Part shown: piece after piece, positions 34,607 to 44,035 of the stretch
Layout: every line of letters begins with the position of its first letter
Numbering within the stretch: the first letter of the stretch is position 1
Origin: DASXQK01 sp963724385
GTDB taxonomy: Bacteria > Pseudomonadota > Alphaproteobacteria > Dongiales > Dongiaceae
Length of the DNA: 64,000 nt
Assembly: GCA_963724385.1 (NCBI GenBank)
Contig: CAVRUJ010000001.1
Span: forward strand, 2,046,001 to 2,110,000
Reading direction: 5' to 3'
The notes under the pieces: generated by a model
Told to the model about the DNA's origin: nothing
Database searches by the model: none
Seen by the model: the letters and a program-made list of their open reading frames with translations, nothing else
Program-made: the position numbers and the translations under genes

Positions 34607-36445
34607 ATGGCCGCACACCAGATTGCCTCGGCACCATCCGCGCGTTTGCGTGCATCGGATCGGCCGTCGGGCTCGCGGGGCCCCGCGAGATCCGCGCTCG
34701 GCGACTTCACCATCGATCCGCGGGTCCTGCCGCTCATTGCCATGGCCCTGGTGGCCGGCTCGACCGGTGCATTCGCGGCATGGCTGCTGGTCAAATTGAT
34801 CGCGGTCGTCACCGATCTGGCCTATTACGGCCGCCTTTCCGCGGTGGCGCTGCCCATTGGCGGATCACCGTTGGGGCTGCTGAGGGTTGTGGTGCCGGTG
34901 GGTGGCTGCCTCCTCGTCGGGCTGATGGCCCGCTTCGGCTCGGAAAAGATCCGCGGCCACGGGATCCCGGAGGCGATGGAGGCGATTCTCATCGGCAGCA
35001 GCCAGATCCAGCCCAAGGTAGCCCTTCTGAAGCCTCTTTCCTCGGCCATCTCCATCGGGACCGGCGGTCCTTTCGGCGCCGAGGGCCCCATCATCATGAC
35101 GGGTGGGGCGCTTGGCTCCCTCTTCGCCCAGTTGTTTCACCTGAGCGCGGCGGAGCGCAAGACGCTTCTGGTCGCGGGAGCCGCCGCGGGCATGACCGGC
35201 ATATTCGGCACGCCGGTGGCCGCGACGCTCCTGGCGGTCGAACTGTTGCTGTTCGAATGGAAGCCGCGCAGCTTCATTCCCGTCGCGACGGCCGCCGTTG
35301 TGGCTGCTGCCTGGCGCCCGTTGATGTTCGGCGCGGGGCCGCTGTTCCCGATGCCGGCGGGCCTCGATCTGCCCTGGTGGGGGATCGTGCTTTCCGTCGC
35401 CGTCGGGCTTGTCGCAGGCCTCGCCTCGGGCCTGCTGACAGCCATGGTCTATGGCGCCGAAGACCTGTTCCAAAGATTGCCGATCCACTGGATGTGGTGG
35501 CCGGCTATCGGTGGCCTGGTCGTCGGCCTCGGCGGATTGATCGAACCGGCCGCGCTTGGAGTCGGCTATGACAACATCCGGGCGCTGCTCCTGGGCGACA
35601 TGGCTCTGCGCGGCCTGCTGATGCTGCTGGTCGTCAAAGCGGTCATCTGGTCCATCGCGCTAGGCTCCGGTACATCCGGCGGCGTTCTTGCCCCCTTGCT
35701 CATCATGGGCGGGGCATTGGGCGCCATCGAGGCCCACTGGCTGCCGGGCGGCAATGCCGGCCTCTGGGCCCTGATCGGCATGGCATCGATGATGGGCGGC
35801 ACGATGCGCTCGCCTTTGACGGCGACGCTTTTTGCCGTGGAACTGACCGGCGATCTCCATGCTCTGCTGCCGCTGCTGGCCGCCTGCACGGCCGCTTACC
35901 TGGTTACCGTGTTTCTGATGAAGCGCTCGATCCTGACGGAAAAGGTCGCCCGGCGGGGTCACCATGTCCTGCGCGAGTACAGCATCGATCCCTTCGCCAT
36001 GGCCCGCGTCCGAGACGTGATGGTGGAAACTGTCGACAGCCTTCCGGCGGCTATGCCTATCGACGAGGCGGTCGCGTTTTTCACCAGCGTCCAGCCGCGC
36101 CACAAGAGCTACCCCGTAGTGAGCGGCGACAACAAGGTCGCAGGCCTGGTCAGCCGTGCCGATATCCTCCGCTGGACGATCGAAGGTGGCCATGAAGGCC
36201 GGACGCTCGGCGAGTTTCTGACCAGCGCCGAGCCCCTGGTCGGCACGCCCGACGAACTCGTCGGCGATTTGGCCGATCGCATGTCGGATCAGGACATCGG
36301 CCGCGTGCCCATTGTCTCGTCGGTAGATGGGACGCTGGTCGGAATTGTTGCCCGCAAGGATCTGCTTCGCGTGCGCGCCCGGGCCCAGGCGCAAGAACGC
36401 CATCGCGCCGTCTTGCTGCCCAGGTCCGCGAACTCGCCACGATAG
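34607..36445 (+). CDS. ClC-family chloride channel/antiporter with CBS pair
   Basis: A 612-residue membrane protein. Conserved anion-path motifs are GHGIPE (117-122), GAEGP with the gating Glu at 159, and GTSGGVLAPLLIMGG. The C-terminal ~150 residues form two CBS domains (RVRDVMVETVDSL..., VGDLADRMSDQDIGRVPIV). It would move chloride, probably against protons, with nucleotide regulation by CBS. GHGIP replaces the GSGIP of E. coli ClcA. The ATG at 34607 follows GGAG; TTG 34592 is an alternative. Expression is probably under the divergent MarR. Confidence 0.88.
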   Translation: MAAHQIASAPSARLRASDRPSGSRGPARSALGDFTIDPRVLPLIAMALVAGSTGAFAAWLLVKLIAVVTDLAYYGRLSAVALPIGGSPLGLLRVVVPVGGCLLVGLMARFGSEKIRGHGIPEAMEAILIGSSQIQPKVALLKPLSSAISIGTGGPFGAEGPIIMTGGALGSLFAQLFHLSAAERKTLLVAGAAAGMTGIFGTPVAATLLAVELLLFEWKPRSFIPVATAAVVAAAWRPLMFGAGPLFPMPAGLDLPWWGIVLSVAVGLVAGLASGLLTAMVYGAEDLFQRLPIHWMWWPAIGGLVVGLGGLIEPAALGVGYDNIRALLLGDMALRGLLMLLVVKAVIWSIALGSGTSGGVLAPLLIMGGALGAIEAHWLPGGNAGLWALIGMASMMGGTMRSPLTATLFAVELTGDLHALLPLLAACTAAYLVTVFLMKRSILTEKVARRGHHVLREYSIDPFAMARVRDVMVETVDSLPAAMPIDEAVAFFTSVQPRHKSYPVVSGDNKVAGLVSRADILRWTIEGGHEGRTLGEFLTSAEPLVGTPDELVGDLADRMSDQDIGRVPIVSSVDGTLVGIVARKDLLRVRARAQAQERHRAVLLPRSANSPR

Positions 36446-36491
36446 ACGCCGGCCCCCGAGGCCGACCGAGGTCAAGGACAAGGAGAAAGCC

Positions 36492-37112
36492 ATGCCCATC
36501 GAAATGCCAAGCCTTCCCTATCCCCCGAATGCTCTCGAGCCGCAGATCAGTGCCGCCACGCTTGAGGTCCACTATGGCAAGCACCATCGGGCCTATGTGG
36601 ACAAGACCAATCTTCTCGTGGCGGGCACGGAATTGGCGGGCCGACCGCTCGAGGATGTGATCGCGATGACCGCGTCCAGAAAGCGCAAGGCCGCGCTTTT
36701 CAACAATGCTGCCCAGGCTTGGAATCACGGCTTCTTGTGGAATTCGATGACGCCTGGCGGCGGAGGTGAAGCGAAGGGCGCGCTTGCCGATCGGATCAAG
36801 TCCGACTTCAACAGCTTCGCGGACTTCAGGGAGGCGTTCAGGGCTGCGGCCGTCAACCACTTCGGCAGCGGTTGGACCTGGCTGATCCTCGATGCCGGGC
36901 GCCTCAGGGTTGTCTCCACGGTAAATGCGGACACGCCCATTGGCCACGGAAAGCTGCCTTTGCTGACCTTGGATCTGTGGGAGCATGCCTATTATCTCGA
37001 CTACAAGAATCGGCGGCCGGACTACGTGGACGGCTTTCTCGACAAGCTCGTCAACTGGAATTTCGCCGAACGCAACTATCAACAGGCGATAGGGCGCAAG
37101 GCGGCCGAATAG
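36492..37112 (+). CDS. sodB: Fe/Mn superoxide dismutase
   Basis: A 206-residue cytosolic SOD converting superoxide to H2O2 and O2. Metal ligands lie in LEVHYGKHHRAYV (H27), QAWNHGFLW (second His) and LTLDLWEHAYYLDY (Asp and His). NHFGSGWTWL, without the usual Gln-rich Mn signature, leans to Fe or cambialistic use, but the metal is not certain. AAGGAG precedes the ATG. It lies 46 bases after the ClC gene and may share its transcript. Confidence 0.92.
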   Translation: MPIEMPSLPYPPNALEPQISAATLEVHYGKHHRAYVDKTNLLVAGTELAGRPLEDVIAMTASRKRKAALFNNAAQAWNHGFLWNSMTPGGGGEAKGALADRIKSDFNSFADFREAFRAAAVNHFGSGWTWLILDAGRLRVVSTVNADTPIGHGKLPLLTLDLWEHAYYLDYKNRRPDYVDGFLDKLVNWNFAERNYQQAIGRKAAE

Positions 37113-37274
37113 AGTGGCAGAGGCTTCAGACGGGGCCTCCATGGCCCGATCGGTCCCAGCCATGTGAAATCGGCATGCCCGGTCACGGGGTTAACAGAGC
37201 TCCGCTCCGGCGCCAGGATCAGACTTCCGCGCGGATCCTGCAGGATCCATATGCGAGTGTTTGCCGGACCTTAG

Positions 37275-37297
37275 CCCCGCTCCGGCGGGGTTCTTCT
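37275..37297 (+). terminator. Rho-independent terminator after sodB
   Basis: Stem ccccgc (37275-37280), loop tccg, stem gcggggt-side (37285-37290), then ttcttctt. A GC-rich stem followed by a T-rich run is the intrinsic-terminator form. It lies in the 293-base gap between sodB and nadE, which holds no gene. Confidence 0.6.
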
Positions 37298-37405
37298 TGT
37301 GGCAGAACCTTCGGCGCTGCGGGTTGCGGCCTTGGGCGATCGATCGGACCCGCTGCTTCGGCCCCCGCCTTTCACAGGCCTGCGCCATCGGATAAGTTCA
37401 CCGGC

Positions 37406-39061
37406 ATGACACAGGAGCTGGCCATCGCGCTTGCCCAGATCAATCCCACCGTGGGCGACGTCGCCGGGAATCTGGCGAAGATTCGCGCCGCCCGGGGCGA
37501 AGCGCGCCGGCTCGGCGCCGATCTGGTGCTGTTCAGCGAACTCGTGGTCAGCGGCTATCCGCCCGAGGATCTGGTGCTCAAGCCGGCCTTCCAGGCCGCC
37601 TGCCGGGACGCGGTCGAGAGCTTGGCGAAGGATACCGCGGACGGCGGGCCGGCGCTGATCCTAGGCACGCCCTGGCAGGACGACGGCAAGCTCTACAACG
37701 CGGCGCTGCTGCTGTCCGAGGGCGCCATCGCCGGCAAGCGCTTCAAGATGGACCTGCCGAACTACGGCGTGTTCGACGAGAAGCGCCTGTTCAGTGCCGC
37801 CCCGCCCCAGGGGCCCATGAGCTACCAGGACGTGCGCCTGGGCGTCATGGTCTGCGAGGACATGTGGACGCCCGACGCGGCCGAGACCCTGGCGGAGACG
37901 GGAGCAGAAATCCTGCTGGTTCCCAACGGCAGCCCCTACGAGCATGAGAAGCAGGACCAGCGCATGCAGCTCGCCGGCGGGCGCGTCACCGGGACGGGAT
38001 TGCCCATCATCTACGTCAACCAGGTAGGCGGCCAGGACGAGCTGGTGTTCGACGGCGCCTCCTTCGCTCTTGACCACGATGGCACCTTGAAGGCCCAGCT
38101 CCCGGCCTGGCGGGAGACCGTCCTGCTCACCCGCTGGCGTCGCGGCAATGCCGGCTGGAGTTGTATCGCCGGCGATATCGTCGAGCCGATCTTCGGGCTT
38201 CCCGGAATCTATCAGGCGATGGTGCTGGGCCTGCGTGACTACGTGGAAAAGAACCGTTTTCCCGGTGTCGTGCTCGGCCTTTCCGGTGGCGTCGATTCAG
38301 CACTTTCCGCCGCGGTCGCCGCCGACGCCCTCGGGCCCGAGCGGGTGAGGGCACTCATGCTGCCGTCCCCTTACACCAGCCAGGATAGTCTGGACGATGC
38401 TGCGGCCTGCGCCCGGGCGCTCGGGGTTCGTCTCGACAGCGTCTCCATCGAGCCGGCGATGAAGGCCTTCGGCGCCATGCTGGCGCCAGTGTTCGAGGGG
38501 CGGAAGCCGGACACGACGGAAGAAAACATCCAAAGCCGGGCCCGCGGTCTCACGCTCATGGCCTTCTCCAACAAGCTCGGCCACATGGTGCTCTCGACCG
38601 GCAACAAGTCGGAGATGTCGGTCGGCTACGCCACCCTCTATGGCGACATGTGCGGCGGCTATTCGGTGCTGAAGGACGTCTATAAGACCACGGTCTACGC
38701 GCTGGCGCGCTGGCGCAACGGCGCCACGCCCGACGGCGGGCGGGGACCCGTGGGCGTGGTCATTCCGGAGCGCATCTTGACCAAGGCGCCGACGGCGGAG
38801 CTCAAGGCCAACCAGACTGACCAGGACACATTGCCGCCTTACGATGTGCTGGATGCGATCCTGGAGGGCTTGGTGGAAGGCGAGATGACAGTGGATCAGA
38901 TCGCCGCCAAGGGCCACGACCCCGCCACGATCCGCCGGGTCTGGCGCATGCTGGACGTCGCCGAATACAAGCGACGCCAGGCCCCGCCAGGCGTCAAGAT
39001 CACCCGCCGCGCCTTCGGGCGGGACCGGCGGTATCCGATCACCAACGGCTTTCGCAGCTGA
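37406..39061 (+). CDS. nadE: glutamine-dependent NAD+ synthetase
   Basis: A 551-residue bifunctional enzyme. The N-terminal nitrilase-type glutaminase domain has the triad E45 (LFSELVVSG), K114 (FKMDLPNYG) and C150 (MVCEDMW). The C-terminal synthetase domain has the ATP loop LGLSGGVDSALSAA and later STGNKSEMSVGYATLYGDM. Ammonia from glutamine is channelled to amidate deamido-NAD, finishing NAD synthesis. The start at 37406 (MTQELAIALAQINPTVGD) is where family similarity begins; the frame is open further upstream. Confidence 0.95.
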   Translation: MTQELAIALAQINPTVGDVAGNLAKIRAARGEARRLGADLVLFSELVVSGYPPEDLVLKPAFQAACRDAVESLAKDTADGGPALILGTPWQDDGKLYNAALLLSEGAIAGKRFKMDLPNYGVFDEKRLFSAAPPQGPMSYQDVRLGVMVCEDMWTPDAAETLAETGAEILLVPNGSPYEHEKQDQRMQLAGGRVTGTGLPIIYVNQVGGQDELVFDGASFALDHDGTLKAQLPAWRETVLLTRWRRGNAGWSCIAGDIVEPIFGLPGIYQAMVLGLRDYVEKNRFPGVVLGLSGGVDSALSAAVAADALGPERVRALMLPSPYTSQDSLDDAAACARALGVRLDSVSIEPAMKAFGAMLAPVFEGRKPDTTEENIQSRARGLTLMAFSNKLGHMVLSTGNKSEMSVGYATLYGDMCGGYSVLKDVYKTTVYALARWRNGATPDGGRGPVGVVIPERILTKAPTAELKANQTDQDTLPPYDVLDAILEGLVEGEMTVDQIAAKGHDPATIRRVWRMLDVAEYKRRQAPPGVKITRRAFGRDRRYPITNGFRS

Positions 39062-39082
39062 CGTTCCCCGGGGTGCCGTATC

Positions 39083-40423
39083 GTGGTGAGTGAAGCCTCA
39101 GCGCCGCGCCTGCGCTTCGCGCCGAGCCCGACTGGCCGCTTGCATGTCGGCAACGCCTATATCGCGCTCGCCAACTGGCTCTACGCGCATCGCCACAGCG
39201 GCAGCTTCCTCCTGCGCTTCGATGACACCGACCGCGAGCGCTCGACCGCCGCCTATGCCGCCGGGATGGAGGCCGATCTCCTCTGGCTGGGGCTTGTTTG
39301 GGACGAGAAGGCATCCCAGTCGGCGCGCCTCCCGCGCTACGACGAGGCGGCGGCCAATCTCAAGGTCGAGGGCCGGCTCTATCCCTGCTACGAGACGCCC
39401 GAGGAGCTGGCTTTGAAACGCAAGCTCCGGCTTCAGCGCGGCGAACCGCCGGTCTACGATCGGGCGGCGCTGGCGCTGAGTGAAGCGGAGCGCCAGGCGC
39501 TGGAAGCCGAAGGCCGGCGTGCCCATTGGCGTTTCCGGCTCTCCGGCGGGATCAGCCGTTGGATCGATCTGGTGCGCGGGCCGCAGCAGATCGATGAGGC
39601 GAGCCAGAGCGACCCGGTGCTGATCCGTGCCGATGGAAGCTACCTCTACACCTTCACCTCCGTCGTGGACGACATCGACTTTGCCATCAGCCACGTCATC
39701 CGCGGCGCCGACCATGTGACCAACACCGGCGCCCAGGTCGAGCTGTTTCTGGCCCTGGGCGCGACGCCGCCGGAATTCGGCCATCTGCCCTTGCTGGCCG
39801 ATGCCTCGGGCGAGGGATTGTCGAAGCGCCTGGGAAGCCTGTCGTTGGCCGAGCTTCGCGATCTGGGCATCGAACCGCTCGCGCTGGCGAGCTATCTCTC
39901 GCGCCTCGGCGCCGGCGCCGCCGAGCCCAGGACCAGCCTCGACACGATCGCCGCCGATTTCGACCTCGCCCGGTTTCATGGCGGAGCGCCGCGTTTCGAC
40001 CTGGCCGAGCTTTGGGCGATGAACGCGCGGCTCCTGCATCTGCTCTCCTTCGCCGCCGTCGCCGATCGCCTGCCGCCGACGGCCGATGAGGCTTTCTGGT
40101 CGGCGATCCGCGGCAACATCCGGCAGCTCGCCGATGCGGCGGGCTGGCTTGCGATCGTTCGGGGTGCGATCGAACCGAGGATTGAAGACGCGAGCCTGAC
40201 GGCCGCTGCGGCTGAGCTTCTTCCAGCGGAACCCTGGGACGCATCGACCTGGGGCGGCTGGACCGCGGCGGTGAAGCAGGCGACCGGCAAAAGCGGCCGC
40301 GCGCTTTATCATCCGCTCCGCCTGGCGCTGACGGGACTCGAGGATGGACCGGAGATGAAACTCTTGCTACCGCTTGTCGGCCGTCGGCGGGCCCTTGCCC
40401 GCTTGCGCGGAGTGACGGACTGA
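39083..40423 (+). CDS. gltX: glutamyl-tRNA synthetase
   Basis: A 446-residue class I synthetase. The HIGH-type motif is PSPTGRLHVGNAY and the KMSKS-type motif is GLSKRLGSLS. RFDDTDRERS is the GluRS/GlnRS block. The C-terminal anticodon-binding region is complete, so it is not the short GluQ. Alphaproteobacteria often have two GltX copies and this may be the second one. The start is one of two adjacent GTGs at 39083/39086, with weak ribosome signal. Confidence 0.92.
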   Translation: MVSEASAPRLRFAPSPTGRLHVGNAYIALANWLYAHRHSGSFLLRFDDTDRERSTAAYAAGMEADLLWLGLVWDEKASQSARLPRYDEAAANLKVEGRLYPCYETPEELALKRKLRLQRGEPPVYDRAALALSEAERQALEAEGRRAHWRFRLSGGISRWIDLVRGPQQIDEASQSDPVLIRADGSYLYTFTSVVDDIDFAISHVIRGADHVTNTGAQVELFLALGATPPEFGHLPLLADASGEGLSKRLGSLSLAELRDLGIEPLALASYLSRLGAGAAEPRTSLDTIAADFDLARFHGGAPRFDLAELWAMNARLLHLLSFAAVADRLPPTADEAFWSAIRGNIRQLADAAGWLAIVRGAIEPRIEDASLTAAAAELLPAEPWDASTWGGWTAAVKQATGKSGRALYHPLRLALTGLEDGPEMKLLLPLVGRRRALARLRGVTD

Positions 40424-40427
40424 AGCC

Positions 40428-41810
40428 ATGGCAATCCAGCTTTACAACACGCTCACCCGCCGCAAGGAAGCTTTCGCGCCCATCGATCCGGCACAGGTGC
40501 GGCTCTATGTTTGCGGCCCGACGGTCTATGAGCCGGCCCATGTCGGCAACGCGCGCCCGGTCGTCGTCTTCGATACGCTCGCCCGCCTCCTGCGCAAAGT
40601 CTATGGCCGGGAACACGTGGTCTACGTGCGCAACATCACCGATGTGGAAGACAAGATCATCGCCGCGGCGGCCGAGAACAAGGAGAACATCGCCGATCTG
40701 ACCCGGCGCACGACCGAGGCCTATCACGCCGACATGGCCGCGCTCGGCGCTCTGCCGCCTGATGAGGAGCCTCGCGCCACGGCTCACATCCCCGCCATGG
40801 TCGCCATGATCGAGCGCCTGCTCGCCAACGGCCATGCCTATCAGGCCGAAGGCCACGTGCTGTTCCATGTGCCTTCCATGCCTGAATACGGCCAGCTTTC
40901 GCGCCGGTCCCAGGAGGATATGATCGCAGGCGCCAGGGTCGAGGTAGCGCCCTACAAGAAGAGTCCAGCCGACTTCGTGCTGTGGAAGCCGAGCAGGCCG
41001 GAGGATCCGGGCTGGGACAGCCCCTGGGGCCGCGGCCGGCCGGGTTGGCACATCGAATGCTCGGCCATGTCCGAAGCGCTGCTGGGTGTTACCTTCGACA
41101 TCCATGGCGGCGGCATCGACCTCATCTTTCCCCACCACGAGAACGAGATCGCCCAGAGCCGCTCGGCGCATGACGGCGCGCCGCTCGCCCGCGTCTGGAT
41201 GCATAACGGCTTCGTCCAGGTCAACGGCGAGAAGATGTCGAAGTCGCTGGGGAACTACATCACCGTTCGCGATTTGCTGGAGGAAGGGCATAAGGGCGAG
41301 GCGATAAGGCTTGTGCTGCTCTCGGCCCATTACCGCCAGCCGCTCGATTTCACCCGCGAGGGCGTGAAGGAGGCGACGGCCCAGCTCGACCGCTTCTATG
41401 GTGCGCTTCAGCGCAGCGGCGATGACCGGGGGGCGGCGAGTGAGCCATCAGGGGACTTCATGGCTGCCCTGGAAGATGACCTGAATACGCCGGCCGCGCT
41501 CGCCGCACTCCACGAAGCGGCCGCGAGGCTCAACAAGGCCACGAGCCCGACCGAGCGCGCCGCGGCCAGGGCGTCCCTGCTTGCCGGCGGCGCTTTGCTT
41601 GGGCTGCTTCAGCAGCGGCCAGCGGATTGGCTGAAGGGCGGCTCGGGCGGTCCCGATGCAGCCGCCGTCGAAGCGCTCATCGCCGAGCGCATCGCGGCTC
41701 GCAAGGACGGCGACTTCGCCAAGGCCGACCGGATCCGCGATGACCTGGCGAAGCAGGGCATCGTTCTCGAAGATGGCCCCAAGGGCACGGCCTGGCGGCG
41801 GGCGGGATAG
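40428..41810 (+). CDS. cysS: cysteinyl-tRNA synthetase
   Basis: A 460-residue class I synthetase. VRLYVCGPTVYEPAHVGNAR holds the zinc-binding Cys and HIGH-type motif, GRPGWHIECSAM holds the second zinc Cys with DIHGGGIDLIFPHHENE, and GEKMSKSLGN is the KMSKS motif. It charges tRNA-Cys. The gene starts 5 bases after gltX, so the two synthetases are co-transcribed. Confidence 0.96.
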   Translation: MAIQLYNTLTRRKEAFAPIDPAQVRLYVCGPTVYEPAHVGNARPVVVFDTLARLLRKVYGREHVVYVRNITDVEDKIIAAAAENKENIADLTRRTTEAYHADMAALGALPPDEEPRATAHIPAMVAMIERLLANGHAYQAEGHVLFHVPSMPEYGQLSRRSQEDMIAGARVEVAPYKKSPADFVLWKPSRPEDPGWDSPWGRGRPGWHIECSAMSEALLGVTFDIHGGGIDLIFPHHENEIAQSRSAHDGAPLARVWMHNGFVQVNGEKMSKSLGNYITVRDLLEEGHKGEAIRLVLLSAHYRQPLDFTREGVKEATAQLDRFYGALQRSGDDRGAASEPSGDFMAALEDDLNTPAALAALHEAAARLNKATSPTERAAARASLLAGGALLGLLQQRPADWLKGGSGGPDAAAVEALIAERIAARKDGDFAKADRIRDDLAKQGIVLEDGPKGTAWRRAG

Positions 41811-41813
41811 GGC

Positions 41814-42194
41814 TCAGGCCTTCTTGAACACGGCTTCGAGATTGTGGCCGTTCGGATCGATGACAAAGGCGGCGAAGTAGCCTTCCTCATAGTGCGGGCG
41901 GAGTCCCGGCATGCCGTTGTCTCGTGCGCCGTGGGCGAGCGCCGTTGCATGAAAGGCTCGAACGGCATCCTCGCTCTTTGCCGCAAAGGCGATGTGCACC
42001 GCTTTGGAAACCGGGGCGCTGGCATCGGCCTGCCGCACCTCGAACATGTCATGCGGATTTGTGCCGAAGCCGACCACCACGGCTTGAACCTCGAGCACGA
42101 CCTCGAATCCTAGTACGGCGAGGACGGGCTCGTAGAAGGCCCGGCTGCTTTCGAAGTCGTCCACCTTGATTTGAACGTGGTCGAACATGGGCAT
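41814..42194 (-). CDS. VOC (glyoxalase/dioxygenase-fold) family protein
   Basis: A 126-residue protein starting MPMFDHVQIKVDDFESSRAFY, the usual opening of a vicinal-oxygen-chelate beta-alpha-beta-beta-beta module, and ending FVIDPNGHNLEAVFKKA, where His and Glu are the usual metal ligands of the second module. It may bind a metal and a small molecule or thiol adduct; no reaction can be named. It is convergent with cysS and divergent from the hydrogenase operon. Confidence 0.82.
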   Translation of the reverse strand: MPMFDHVQIKVDDFESSRAFYEPVLAVLGFEVVLEVQAVVVGFGTNPHDMFEVRQADASAPVSKAVHIAFAAKSEDAVRAFHATALAHGARDNGMPGLRPHYEEGYFAAFVIDPNGHNLEAVFKKA

Positions 42195-42431
42195 GGGTCA
42201 GCGCTTTCGAGCTTGCCGCGACAAAGGGGCGCCCTTCCATGCACTTTGGCTGTGCGCCGGAGGGCGAAGATTTGTGCCGGGCATCTTAGAGGGCTCGGCG
42301 AGGATTCTGCGAGGGGCACGAGAGGGGCAGGGCAGGACGCATTGCGCTACCTCAATTACCGCGGGCGATAAACCGCTCCTTACTGTACACTGCCAGTGGG
42401 GCCGCGCAGGCTCGATCGATACAGGAAGCAG

Positions 42432-43565
42432 ATGGCGGCATCCCTCGATATCGGCGACCGAATCGTGTTCGAGGTCGACGGCCTCGACGCGCTGCTGGCG
42501 GCCTTGAGCCAGCGCGGCTACCGCGTGATGGGCCCCACGATCCGGGACGGCGCCATCGTCTACGACAGCGTGGCGGGAACCAAGGATCTGCCGCGAGGCT
42601 GGACTGATCGCCAAGAGGCCGGGACCTATCGGCTCGAGAAACGCACCGACGAGGCAATGTTCGGTTTCGCCGTCGGACCCCAGAGCTGGAAGAAATTCCT
42701 TCATCCGCCGGTCGAGACCCTCTGGCGCGCGAGGCGGAGCGAAGGGCAAGTCGAGATCGAGGATAGCCCCGGAGAGGACCCGAAATTTGCCTTCATCGGC
42801 GTGCGTGCCTGCGAGCTTCATGCCATCGCGATCCAGGACCGGGTACTGCTGGGCGATGCCTTCACCGATGCCGGCTATCGCCGACGGCGCGATAGCGCCT
42901 TCCTGATTGCGGTCAATTGCGGAACCGCCGGAGGGACCTGCTTCTGCGTTTCCATGGGGACCGGGCCGGAAGCGTCATCCGGCCATGATGTCGCGCTGAC
43001 CGAGCTCATCGCGGATGGGACCCATCGCTTCCTGGCGGAAGTCGGCAGCGCGGCCGGCGCGGAAATCCTGGCCGGCCTCAGCCATCGCCCGGCGAGCGCC
43101 GAGGACGAGGCGGCGGCCGAAGCCGTGATCGCGCGCACCAGGGCCAGCATGGGCCGCCAGATGGATGCAGAAGGAGTGAAGCAACTGCTCCAGCGCAACC
43201 TGGAGCATGGGCGTTGGGACGATGTGGCCGAACGCTGCCTCACCTGCGGCAATTGCACGATGGTCTGCCCCACCTGTTTCTGCACGACGGTGGAGGACGT
43301 GACCGGGCTCGACGCCGGCTCGACTGAACGGACGCGCAAGTGGGATTCCTGCTTCACCATGGATTTCTCTTACATCCATGGCGGAAGCGTGCGCGCATCC
43401 GGTAAGTCGCGATACCGCCAATGGATCACCCACAAGCTTGCCAGCTGGCATGACCAGTTCGGCAGTTCGGGCTGCGTCGGCTGCGGGCGATGCATCACCT
43501 GGTGCCCCGTCGGAATCGACATCACCGAGGAAGTGCGGGCTATCCGGGAAAGCGAGGAGCACTGA
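42432..43565 (+). CDS. hydB: group 3b [NiFe] hydrogenase beta subunit (4Fe-4S dicluster)
   Basis: A 377-residue electron-transfer subunit. RCLTCGNCTMVCPTCFC and GCVGCGRCITWCPVGID are two ferredoxin-type [4Fe-4S] motifs, and FIGVRACELHAIAIQDRV and NCGTAGGTCFC are typical of the sulfhydrogenase beta family. It passes electrons between the gamma (FAD) and delta subunits of a cytosolic NADP-linked hydrogenase. It begins a long operon; the ATG at 42432 follows AGGAAG. The 237 bases upstream hold no gene, only the presumed promoter region. Confidence 0.87.
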   Translation: MAASLDIGDRIVFEVDGLDALLAALSQRGYRVMGPTIRDGAIVYDSVAGTKDLPRGWTDRQEAGTYRLEKRTDEAMFGFAVGPQSWKKFLHPPVETLWRARRSEGQVEIEDSPGEDPKFAFIGVRACELHAIAIQDRVLLGDAFTDAGYRRRRDSAFLIAVNCGTAGGTCFCVSMGTGPEASSGHDVALTELIADGTHRFLAEVGSAAGAEILAGLSHRPASAEDEAAAEAVIARTRASMGRQMDAEGVKQLLQRNLEHGRWDDVAERCLTCGNCTMVCPTCFCTTVEDVTGLDAGSTERTRKWDSCFTMDFSYIHGGSVRASGKSRYRQWITHKLASWHDQFGSSGCVGCGRCITWCPVGIDITEEVRAIRESEEH

Positions 43566-43567
43566 GC

Positions 43568-44035
43568 ATGGCGATCGAGGGACTCGAACGCATTCTGCTG
43601 GAGCATCCTTTCTTCAAGGGATTGCCGCCGGCCCATGGCAAGCTGATTGTCGGCTGCGCCAAGAATGTAGCCTTCGAAGCCGGAGACTATCTCCTGCGCG
43701 AGGGCGAGCCGGCGGACTGGTTCTATCTCATCCGCCGCGGCCGGGTCGCGCTCGAGCTGAAAGCGCCGGGCCGCGCGCCGGTGACCATCCAGACCATTCG
43801 CGAAGGAGAGGTGGCCGGCGTTTCATGGCTGATCCCGCCTTATCGCTGGACCTATGACGCCAGAGCCATGGAGCTGACCCGCGCGCTCGCCCTCGACGCA
43901 AAATGCCTGCGCGGCAAATGCGAGGAGGATCATCACCTGGGCTACGACCTGATGAAGCGCTTCATGCCGGTGCTGATCCAGCGCTTGCAGGCGACCCGCC
44001 TCCAGTTGCTCGATCTCTATGGCGCGACCGTCTGA
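43568..44035 (+). CDS. cyclic nucleotide-binding domain protein in hydrogenase operon
   Basis: A 155-residue single-domain CRP-like protein without a DNA-binding domain. LERILLEHPFFKGLPPAH and GDYLLREGEPADWFYLIRRG are the standard beta-roll blocks. The phosphate cassette appears as REGEVAGVSWLIPPYRWT, keeping the Gly-Glu and an Arg (R94). It starts 3 bases after hydB and overlaps hydG by 17 bases, so it is made with the enzyme. A role as regulatory or structural subunit is inferred. Confidence 0.8.
   Translation: MAIEGLERILLEHPFFKGLPPAHGKLIVGCAKNVAFEAGDYLLREGEPADWFYLIRRGRVALELKAPGRAPVTIQTIREGEVAGVSWLIPPYRWTYDARAMELTRALALDAKCLRGKCEEDHHLGYDLMKRFMPVLIQRLQATRLQLLDLYGATV

Noticed and set aside
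43568..44035. Crp/Fnr-type transcription regulator of the hydrogenase operon
   Set aside because: The protein ends after the cyclic-nucleotide domain and C-helix. No helix-turn-helix is present, so direct DNA binding is unlikely.
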